Positions 58,061-64,000 of a DNA stretch of 64,000 bases are shown here, piece after piece. A program made the position numbers and the translations under genes. A model generated the notes under the pieces. It was not told the DNA's origin. It ran no database searches and saw only the letters and a list, made by a program, of their open reading frames with translations. This DNA is from Treponema sp. (lineage in GTDB: Bacteria > Spirochaetota > Spirochaetia > Treponematales > Treponemataceae). The stretch is taken from contig JAFUDX010000025.1 of the NCBI GenBank assembly GCA_017464425.1, positions 221,753 through 285,752 of the forward strand, in the 5' to 3' direction. Positions within the stretch are counted from its first letter, which is position 1; each line of letters starts with the position of its first letter.

Positions 58061-58618
58061 ATGTCTGAATACAATTTGAAAAAAGAACTGCGCGTGGCGA
58101 TTTCGGGAAAATCGGGCTGCGGGAACACCACGGTCTCAACCATGCTCGCAGAAAAACTCGGTGTCAAACTGATTAACTACACCTTCCGCCAGCTCGCCGC
58201 CGAAAAAGGCATGACGCTTGCAGAAGTCATTGAGAACGCAAAGACTGACGACAGCTACGATGTCGCCGTGGACACGCACCAAGTCGCGCTCGCCCAAAAA
58301 GAATCGTGCGTGCTCGGAAGCCGTCTTGCAATCTGGATGCTCAAAGAAGCCGATGTGAAAGTCTACCTTATCGCAAGCGATGACACCCGCGCCAAGCGAA
58401 TCTTGAACCGTGAGGGCGGCGATTTGCAGCAAATCAAGGACTTCACCGCCATGCGCGACCGCGAGGATTCTGCCCGCTACATGAAGCTTTATCAAATCGA
58501 CAACAGCGAGTACGAATTCGCCGACTTAAAGATTGACACCGCAACCCGCACGCCAGAGGCGATTGTCGAGCTGATTTTGGATTATCTTGAGAAACGTAAT
58601 CTCATTGAGAAAAAATAA
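58061..58618 (+). CDS. Cytidylate-kinase-like protein with changed P-loop
   Basis: A 185-residue P-loop kinase of the archaeal-type (d)CMP kinase group. The P-loop reads SGKSGCGNTTVS: the usual Walker A Lys before Thr is Asn. Later LAQKESCVLGSRLAIWMLKEADVKVYLIASDDTRAKRIL is the CMP-lid region, and the end AIVELILDYLEKRN is typical. Type II cytidylate kinases often vary here, so it may still work, or bind without transfer. It completes a trpS-yicC unit. Confidence 0.8.
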   Translation: MSEYNLKKELRVAISGKSGCGNTTVSTMLAEKLGVKLINYTFRQLAAEKGMTLAEVIENAKTDDSYDVAVDTHQVALAQKESCVLGSRLAIWMLKEADVKVYLIASDDTRAKRILNREGGDLQQIKDFTAMRDREDSARYMKLYQIDNSEYEFADLKIDTATRTPEAIVELILDYLEKRNLIEKK

Positions 58619-58630
58619 AAAAATAAAAAC

Positions 58631-58659
58631 TTGACGGCAATATATTCCGATGTTAAAAT
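58631..58659 (+). promoter_or_regulatory. Sigma-70 promoter of the rsbU operon
   Basis: TTGACG (58631-58636), 17-bp spacer, TAAAAT (58654-58659). Transcription would begin at about 58666. Confidence 0.78.
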
Positions 58660-58674
58660 ATATAAATCTGTAAA

Positions 58675-58700
58675 AGAATCATAAAATTTTTTATGATTCT
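58675..58700 (+). promoter_or_regulatory. Leader hairpin before rsbU
   Basis: AGAATCATAAAA-TT-TTTTATGATTCT: a 12-bp perfect stem with a 2-base loop, starting about 9 bases after the predicted transcription start and ending 2 bases before AAAGGAG, the ribosome-binding site. It may stabilise the mRNA or be an operator. Confidence 0.65.
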
Positions 58701-58714
58701 TCAAAGGGAGTCAA

Positions 58715-60373
58715 ATGTTTACATCAGACGCAATTTCCTATGTACCTCTGTTTTGTACGGCGTTCGTTGCGATTGCAATCGCTGTGCTTCTTACAGTCAT
58801 AAAAATACGAAAAACAGCAAAGGTCAGTTTTATCGCCTATTTTGCCCTTGCCGTAGTGATTTTTGCCTGTGTCTATACAGCCACACATCCTGGCATCATG
58901 TTGTTCTCGTTACTCATTCTTCTTACATCACTTCTTTTTATCCCGTATTGTGTCATGCTTGCTTTCGGTAAGCCACAGGAATATGTCACTGCAGAAGAAG
59001 TCGAAGAATTAGCTGAAGAAGTTGCCGCTCCAGAAGTCGTTGTCGAAGAAATTCAAGCCGAAAAAATTGAACTTGTCGAAAAGGGCAAGGCTTTCGTTGC
59101 ACTGGCCTCAGATTCATTCTCAAACAAAGACGGCATGCAAACGCTTCTCGACGCAATCAATGCCACTTGTATCGAAGTCACCAAAGCAAACGGTGGCGCA
59201 ATTCTCATGGTTGATGAATTTGAAGACTTAATCACAGTCAAGTCTTTCAACGGCGAATTTCCGCCGCCATACAAGCTCCCCGAAGACTTACCGCACAAGC
59301 CGCTTCGTGTTTCAACGAGCTTCAAATATGCACAATTTCCGCTCCGCGACAACATTTTCGGTGAAGTCGCTACGGCAGGCAAAGCAGAGCTCATTCCCGT
59401 TCCAAAAATGGACGAGCGAATCGTTGAAAACGAGCCAGAAGATTTCTTAAAGCTCGGAAGCTACATTTTCCTTCCGTTGCGCATGCCGGGAAAAGATGTC
59501 GTTATCGGCGTTCTCGCGCTTTCTCGCAATCCCGGCGTTGACCCGTTTGGTGACAGCGAATTCGATTGGGCGCAAACGCTCGCAGGTTTCGCAGAAGCCG
59601 CACTCAAAACAGCTCTTAACTTCAAGCAATATACAGAAAAACAGGAACTTACCAAAGAAGCCGACATTGCTTCTGGAATTCAAGTTTCTTTCCTTCCCAA
59701 AAAACTTCCGCCATTACAGGGGCTTAACATCGGCACTTACGCAGAGCACACATCGGGCGTTTGCTCAGACATTTTCGATGTTATTCCCGCGCGGCAAGAT
59801 AGAATCGCCTTCGTCATGATGGATGTCGCAGGCAAAGGCATGAATTCATTGCTCGTCATGACGATGATTCGCGCTATGTTCCGTCTTATCGTAAACACCA
59901 CGCAAACGGCAGGAACAATCTTGAGCTGGGCAAACAGGGGCATCTGTTCTGAGCCGAACGCCGACCATTTCGCTTCGGTCGCGCTCATCAACTACGACCC
60001 CACAAAAAAGAAGGTTCAGCTTTCAACGGGTGGAAGCGTTCCTGTTTATCGTTATAATGTAGCTAAGGGAGCTGTAGAAAAGGTCTCTGTCACTTGTGAG
60101 CCGCTTGGTATCGAAAAAACCACCGCTTACAAGGATATAGAGTTTACAGCAAGCACTGGAGACATTATAATATGTTATACTGATGGTTTGGTCGAGGCTC
60201 TCAATGCACAGGGGCAGCAGTATTCCCTTGCGAGCCTCGCTAATATCATAAAAGCGAATGCTAAACTGCCAGGGAAGGATATTGCCAACCTGGTAAAAAC
60301 CGATATCAAGAAGTTCGTCGGAAACGAAACGCTGCGCGATGACCAGACACTTCTTGTGATTAAAATTCAGTAA
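58715..60373 (+). CDS. rsbU: RsbU-like PP2C phosphatase with membrane and GAF domains
   Basis: A 552-residue membrane protein: three hydrophobic spans (about 5-25, 35-53, 55-80), a linker rich in Glu and Val, a GAF-like domain at about 125-300, and a SpoIIE-type PP2C phosphatase to the end (VCSDIFDVIPARQDRIAFVMMDVAGKGMNSLLVMTMIRAMFR; later GDIIICYTDGLVEALNAQGQQYS). It should dephosphorylate the STAS protein encoded next. A promoter and hairpin leader precede it, and AAAGGAG sets the ATG. Confidence 0.92.
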   Translation: MFTSDAISYVPLFCTAFVAIAIAVLLTVIKIRKTAKVSFIAYFALAVVIFACVYTATHPGIMLFSLLILLTSLLFIPYCVMLAFGKPQEYVTAEEVEELAEEVAAPEVVVEEIQAEKIELVEKGKAFVALASDSFSNKDGMQTLLDAINATCIEVTKANGGAILMVDEFEDLITVKSFNGEFPPPYKLPEDLPHKPLRVSTSFKYAQFPLRDNIFGEVATAGKAELIPVPKMDERIVENEPEDFLKLGSYIFLPLRMPGKDVVIGVLALSRNPGVDPFGDSEFDWAQTLAGFAEAALKTALNFKQYTEKQELTKEADIASGIQVSFLPKKLPPLQGLNIGTYAEHTSGVCSDIFDVIPARQDRIAFVMMDVAGKGMNSLLVMTMIRAMFRLIVNTTQTAGTILSWANRGICSEPNADHFASVALINYDPTKKKVQLSTGGSVPVYRYNVAKGAVEKVSVTCEPLGIEKTTAYKDIEFTASTGDIIICYTDGLVEALNAQGQQYSLASLANIIKANAKLPGKDIANLVKTDIKKFVGNETLRDDQTLLVIKIQ

Positions 60374-60391
60374 CTAAAGGAGTTAAAATTT

Positions 60392-60730
60392 ATGGAACTG
60401 AAAATCAGAAAAAATGGAGAAGTTTATATCATAGATGTAAACGGCGAAATGGATCTTTACAACTCCTATAAATTAAAGGAACTCGTCATGAAAATGCTCG
60501 AGAAGAATGTAAAGAGTTTCATCATCAACCTTGAGCAAGTTGACTACATCGACTCGTCTGGAATCGGTGCGCTCATCTACATCTGCTCTACCATCAAAAA
60601 GATGAACCTTAAGCTCGCAATCTCAAACATTCATGGCTCTGTAAAAAAGGTCATTGAACTCACCAAACTCATGGGCTACTTCCCTATCGCCAACAGCGTT
60701 GAAGAAGCACTTCTCATGGTAAACGAATAA
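60392..60730 (+). CDS. rsbV: STAS anti-anti-sigma factor (RsbV/SpoIIAA-like)
   Basis: A 112-residue STAS domain. The phosphorylatable Ser56 is in VDYIDSSGIGALIYI. When dephosphorylated by the phosphatase encoded upstream it should bind the kinase encoded next and free that kinase's target. It has its own AAAGGAG site, and the cluster of phosphatase-STAS-kinase has the same order I recall from T. pallidum TP0218-TP0220. Confidence 0.95.
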   Translation: MELKIRKNGEVYIIDVNGEMDLYNSYKLKELVMKMLEKNVKSFIINLEQVDYIDSSGIGALIYICSTIKKMNLKLAISNIHGSVKKVIELTKLMGYFPIANSVEEALLMVNE

Positions 60731-60748
60731 AAAAAGGAGAGTACAGAA

Positions 60749-61297
60749 ATGGAACAGATTAAAGAACTTCGCTCAGACGACAACGATCCGTTGTTCGACA
60801 CAACGAATATGCTCTACAAGGAATTCCCCTCAGATTTCCGCCAGATTCGCTATTTCACGCTTCTTATCGTGCAGTCAGCTCCGCTTGAAATCAAGGAAAT
60901 CAACCTTCTTGAGCAGCAGATTTCGGAAGTCATCAAGAATGCCGTCAAGCACGGAAACAACTGCGACATCAACAAAAAAGTCAAAGTGTGGTATTCATTC
61001 AGCCCGTCACACGCGCACATCATCGTGCAGGACGAAGGCGAAGGCTTCAAAGATTTGGAAAAATGGAATGAATTCAACCGCAAGCGATTGCAGGCTTTGC
61101 ATGACTCAAACTTTGAGGAACTCGCGAACTATGTCTCGTTCCGCACCAAAAAGTCAGACGATCAGGACGGCGGTAACGCTCTCTTCGCGGCTCTCGAATA
61201 CTGGGACGGCGGCTATGTCTACAACGGCAAAAAGAACGGTGTAGCAATGCTCAAAAAATTCCAGAAAAAACACCTCGGCGTAGCAGTCGAGGATTAA
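60749..61297 (+). CDS. rsbW: Anti-sigma-factor-type histidine-kinase-like ATPase (RsbW-like)
   Basis: A 182-residue GHKL ATPase that phosphorylates the STAS partner. The N box is LEQQISEVIKNAVKHGNNCD, the ADP-binding G1 box IIVQDEGEGFKD, and the G2-like region GGNALFAALEYWDGG; the C-terminal GVAMLKKF resembles other RsbW-type kinases. No sigma factor gene follows, so the output may be a sigma factor elsewhere or a non-transcriptional target. Confidence 0.9.
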   Translation: MEQIKELRSDDNDPLFDTTNMLYKEFPSDFRQIRYFTLLIVQSAPLEIKEINLLEQQISEVIKNAVKHGNNCDINKKVKVWYSFSPSHAHIIVQDEGEGFKDLEKWNEFNRKRLQALHDSNFEELANYVSFRTKKSDDQDGGNALFAALEYWDGGYVYNGKKNGVAMLKKFQKKHLGVAVED

Positions 61298-61448
61298 ATT
61301 TCTCACAGAGTTTAAGAGAACACAGAGAGTTCTTCATAAAAGCAATAAAAACACCATAGTTCTGTCATTTAAAAAACAGAATAGTGGTGTTTTTTATTTC
61401 ATATACAAAATTTTCTCTGTGAACTCAGTGTTTTCTGTGAGGAATTTA
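61297..61448. repeat. CACAGAG/CTCTGTG inverted repeat, copy C, with a terminator inside
   Basis: Left arm AATTTCTCACAGAG...CACAGAGAG (61297-61330) and right arm TCTCTGTGAACTCAGTG...TCTGTGAGGAAT (61412-61446). Unlike copies A and B, the enclosed DNA is about 80 bases and contains a separate hairpin terminator. It spans the gap between two converging genes. Confidence 0.8.
61347..61395. terminator. Intrinsic terminator inside repeat copy C
   Basis: A stem of about 16 bp, AACACCATAGTTCTGT with ACAGAATAGTGGTGTT, flanked by A and T runs, works for both the rsbW and the glycosyltransferase transcripts. Confidence 0.8.
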
Positions 61449-62558
61449 TTTTATCACTGTTTTTAGCACTTCAACTGTTTCTTGGGCGGTTGTTTCCCAG
61501 TCGAATTTCTTTGCCCAGTTAATTCCGTCTTTTATCATTTTTTTACGAAGATGTATATCCGTAACAATTTTTTCGATTGAATCTGCAATCTCTTCGATAT
61601 GTGTACTATCAAACAAAATCGCTTTTTCACCAGAAATTTCTTGCAACGCACCAGCTTTGGAGCAGGCCACAGGAATTCCCGTTGCCATCGCCTCCAAAAT
61701 CGGAAGCCCTACCCCTTCGATTTCTGACGGAAAAAGACAGCCTTCGCTCCCTGCATACAGCGCAGGAAAACTTTCATGCGGAAAATACCCCGTGATGAAA
61801 ATATCTGAAGCAAACGCAGAATTCATAGCAGTTTTTTTGATATTTTCTGAACATGCACCTTCTCCACCAGCTAGAACAAGTCGATGCGGAAGGTTCGTCT
61901 TTTTTTTGAAGATTTCAAACGCCTTTATAAGTTCAACATGGCGTTTAAAAGGACTGGACATAGTTGAAGCGTATAAAAAATACGGTCGACGAATTGCAAA
62001 TGGTTTTATCATTTCGGTTTCAGAAGTGATAATTTCACGCGGATAAAAGAGGGAATGATTAATTCCGTTGTGCACAACGGTGATTTTTTCCTGATTGATT
62101 CCGAGTCGCTTCAAGTCCTTTTTGACAAAATTGCTCGGCGCGATAATTTTATTGACTTTTTTAAGACTGTGTTTGATTCTTGATTTTTCTGCGAAAGATT
62201 TTGTAGCAAAAAGCTCAGAAACAATATCATTTACGACAGCAACTGAAGAAACGGAAAAATGAAATGGCAGCGCATAAGAAGACGCAGGAAATAACAGTGC
62301 ATCATATTTTTGTCTTTTAGAAAATGAATTGCACAAAAAAAAGTGCCATGCCTTTTCGGCACGCTCTGTATCCGGCAGAATCACGCTCTCAAAACCAAGA
62401 TTATTTTCCTGGCCAAAAGTATACCGATCAATTTCAGCCCCAAAAAGCTCAAACTGATTTTCTTCTGTATTTTTTAAATTCTGCGAAAGAGAAGTTAAAT
62501 ATGAGCCGATTCCAGACTTTCCATGATCACAACCAAAGGTGTCTATGCCGATTTTCAT
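61446..62558 (-). CDS. Glycosyltransferase family 4 protein
   Basis: A 370-residue GT-B glycosyltransferase. The N-terminal GIDTFGCDHGKSGIGSYLTSLSQNL is the acceptor-domain glycine loop, and the C-terminal donor domain carries the conserved E-x7-E block PSEIEGVGLPILEAMATGIPVACSKAGALQEI. NDP-sugar donor and acceptor are unknown; likely surface polysaccharide or glycolipid. Its promoter has TATAAT at 62573-62578 on the minus strand. Confidence 0.9.
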   Translation of the reverse strand: MKIGIDTFGCDHGKSGIGSYLTSLSQNLKNTEENQFELFGAEIDRYTFGQENNLGFESVILPDTERAEKAWHFFLCNSFSKRQKYDALLFPASSYALPFHFSVSSVAVVNDIVSELFATKSFAEKSRIKHSLKKVNKIIAPSNFVKKDLKRLGINQEKITVVHNGINHSLFYPREIITSETEMIKPFAIRRPYFLYASTMSSPFKRHVELIKAFEIFKKKTNLPHRLVLAGGEGACSENIKKTAMNSAFASDIFITGYFPHESFPALYAGSEGCLFPSEIEGVGLPILEAMATGIPVACSKAGALQEISGEKAILFDSTHIEEIADSIEKIVTDIHLRKKMIKDGINWAKKFDWETTAQETVEVLKTVIK

Positions 62559-62610
62559 AATTATTCAAAAAAATTATAGCAAAATTTCTGATTTTCTGCT
62601 ATAGTAAAAC

Positions 62611-63810
62611 ATGGATTTAGAAAACTTGAATACCAACAGCACAAACACATTTTCTTCACTCGCCATCAACAAAACATATATTGAAAAGCTCGCTGCCGCT
62701 CAAATTACGGAGCCAACGGCTGTTCAATCACAGGCAATTCCTGAGATTTTAAAGGGAACTTCACTTCTGTTTCAGAGTGAGACAGGAACAGGAAAGACAC
62801 TTGCCTATCTTCTTCCATTGCTTCAAAATATTGAACAACAGGAAAATCCCAAGAAAGAAGTCAGAATCGTAATTATTTCGCCCACAATTGAACTTGCCTC
62901 ACAGATAAAAACACAAGTACAACTTGTCACAGAGAGCAAAGTCGCCCTTCTCGTAGGCGGAGCACCGCTCAAACGGCAAATTGAACTTTTAAAAGAAAAA
63001 CCTCTCATCGTTATCGGTGGCCCTGCCCGCCTTTTGGAGCTCTTCCACCTCAAAAAACTCAAACTTGATGGAGCGCAAGCGGTCGTTCTTGATGAAGTTG
63101 ACCGTCTCACTGCAAAAGAAATGATTACAGAGACGGTTGAGCTTATCAAGGCAATGAAAAAGGATATTCAGCTTATCGCCGCGAGCGCAACGATTACAAA
63201 ATCAACGCAGAAAATTTTACAGGACACACGCGTCAAGCTGAACGGCACAACTGAAAGCGATTTGAAAACGCTCTTTTTACCGCCCGAAGATGTTTTGCGA
63301 AAGAGAATCACACATTATGCACTTTTTGCAGAGACACGCGACAAAATTGACACATTACGGAAGCTTTTACTTGCAGAAAAGCCAGAAAAAGCACTTATTT
63401 TCACCTCAAAACTTGATCAAGTGGCAAACATTGTCTCAAAACTAAAATACAAAAATATCGAATGTTCTGCGCTTACAGCCAAAACCGAAAAAACAGAACG
63501 CAAAGCTACGATTGACCGATTCAGAAGCGGAAAAATTAAGATTCTGGTTACGAGTGATTTGGTAGCACGCGGTATGGACATTCCAAATATAAGCCATGTA
63601 ATTCAGATGGATATGCCAAGTGACGATGATTTTTTTATTCACCGAGCGGGCAGAACGGCTCGTATGGGCAAAACAGGTATAAATATTGTTATCGGTGACG
63701 CCTTTGAAATGCGAAAATATGCCGCAATCGAAAAGAAACTCAAAATTACTGTCTATCCGCGTATTTTGTACAAAAATAAATTAATCGATCCAAACAACAC
63801 AGAAGAATAA
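62611..63810 (+). CDS. DEAD-box RNA helicase
   Basis: A 399-residue RNA helicase. The Q motif is ITEPTAVQSQAIP, motif I SETGTGKT, Ia PTIELA, II VLDEVD (DEVD rather than DEAD), III SAT, V ARGMDIP and VI HRAGRTARMG. No C-terminal extension is present, so it is a compact core enzyme. DEVD-box variants are active in some families. It may remodel rRNA; the 5S gene begins in the next 130 bases on the opposite strand. Confidence 0.93.
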   Translation: MDLENLNTNSTNTFSSLAINKTYIEKLAAAQITEPTAVQSQAIPEILKGTSLLFQSETGTGKTLAYLLPLLQNIEQQENPKKEVRIVIISPTIELASQIKTQVQLVTESKVALLVGGAPLKRQIELLKEKPLIVIGGPARLLELFHLKKLKLDGAQAVVLDEVDRLTAKEMITETVELIKAMKKDIQLIAASATITKSTQKILQDTRVKLNGTTESDLKTLFLPPEDVLRKRITHYALFAETRDKIDTLRKLLLAEKPEKALIFTSKLDQVANIVSKLKYKNIECSALTAKTEKTERKATIDRFRSGKIKILVTSDLVARGMDIPNISHVIQMDMPSDDDFFIHRAGRTARMGKTGINIVIGDAFEMRKYAAIEKKLKITVYPRILYKNKLIDPNNTEE

Positions 63811-63865
63811 ACTCATACTAAAACACAAATCTATGAAGCTCTCATACTTCTTACCAGACGGGGAG

Positions 63866-63918
63866 AAAAGCAGCGGCCCCCGCGGGAACGGGGACCACCC
63901 CGCATGCGCACATGCGGG
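63866..63918 (-). terminator. Tandem terminator of the rRNA operon
   Basis: Reading leftward, CCCGCATG/CATGCGGG (63899-63918, perfect) is followed by a second hairpin (63875-63896) and then TTTT (63866-63869). The second stem has one pair that is C-A on the given strand but G-U in the minus-strand RNA, which fits leftward transcription. Confidence 0.75.
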
Positions 63919-63936
63919 CAGAGAGAAATATAAGAG

Positions 63937-64000
63937 GAGCCGGCGGCGGCCTACTTTCCCCCGGATGGGAGTATCATCGGCGCAGGGGTGCTTGACTTCC
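63937..64000 (-). rRNA. rrf: 5S ribosomal RNA, 3' part
   Basis: In reverse complement the sequence reads CTGCGCCGATGATACTCCCA, then CCGGGGGAAAGTAGGCCGCC and GCCGGC, the conserved loop and 3' half of bacterial 5S rRNA. The gene enters from the right edge; about 64 of roughly 115 bases are present. The exact 3' end is approximate. Confidence 0.9.

Noticed and set aside
62575..62603. TATAGCA-N15-TGCTATA inverted repeat between glycosyltransferase and helicase genes as an operator
   Set aside because: Both arms coincide with AT-rich promoter-like boxes of divergent genes, so chance symmetry is the simpler reading.
1..64000. CRISPR arrays, prophage genes, integrases or transposases
   Set aside because: No regularly spaced direct repeats of 25-40 bp and no such proteins among the coding regions.

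Overview
The window looks like a chromosomal segment of a Treponema-type spirochaete (Spirochaetota, Treponemataceae). The evidence is a periplasmic-flagellum sheath protein (FlaA) in an amidase-GerMN-FlaA cluster, a PUR-domain protein like Borrelia BpuR, an RsbU/STAS/RsbW partner-switch cluster, a Lol transporter next to envelope proteins I recognise only from treponemes, and two lipoproteins with lipoboxes. Gene order at FlaA, RsbU, Lol and SpsF resembles T. pallidum as I remember it; I could not run a comparison. No phage, plasmid, CRISPR array or insertion-sequence transposase is visible. Coding density is high and no gene-free gap exceeds about 300 bases.

Layout. 0-5.7 kb: end of serS, an AI-2E-family permease, then a leftward operon (HTH-PTS IIA, TrpB2, lipoprotein, patatin) and cytidine deaminase. 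5.8-9.6 kb: rightward propeller protein, LytM-like pseudoenzyme, class I fumarase and an Hpt protein. 9.6-27 kb is almost all leftward: GldFG/GldA-like exporter, a JAB-DinG helicase fusion, a RelA/SpoT-TPR protein, FlaA-GerMN-amidase, an ATP-grasp protein, SbcD, NHL/VWA and TPR proteins, SurE and a galactokinase-like protein. 27-34.5 kb rightward: Lnt, biotin importer BioY-EcfA-EcfT behind a BirA-type operator, NrdR, a tRNA with CAT anticodon, and a three-gene unit of unknown function. 34.5-43 kb is mixed: tRNA-Leu, PurC, PcnB, cysteine desulfurase, PUR protein, RluA, a P-loop protein, FlgF and an EAL phosphodiesterase. 43-56 kb: a long leftward envelope/secretion cluster (HAD, NlpC/P60-amidase lipoprotein, FtsY, LolCDE, SpsF-like protein, glycosyltransferase). 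56-64 kb: TrpRS, YicC, CMP-kinase-like, RsbU-STAS-RsbW, a glycosyltransferase, a DEAD-box helicase, and the 3' end of a 5S rRNA gene entering from the right.

The most unusual signal is not a gene cassette but a set of short word-like and palindromic repeat families scattered through intergenic DNA, several of which have entered coding sequence without breaking it. The clearest case is an element with short terminal inverted repeats, bounded by a 10-bp direct repeat with a 96-bp period, which adds exactly 32 codons to the ATP-grasp gene. Others write part of an RluA protein, the last residues of a permease, or supply start codons.

Regulatory signals are also good: several near-consensus sigma-70 promoters with 17-bp spacers, divergent sigma-28 (FliA)-type promoters between flgF and an EAL phosphodiesterase, a BirA operator over the bioY ribosome-binding site, a hairpin leader on rsbU, and a group of genes whose -10 box sits only 7-9 bases before the start codon, suggesting leaderless mRNAs.
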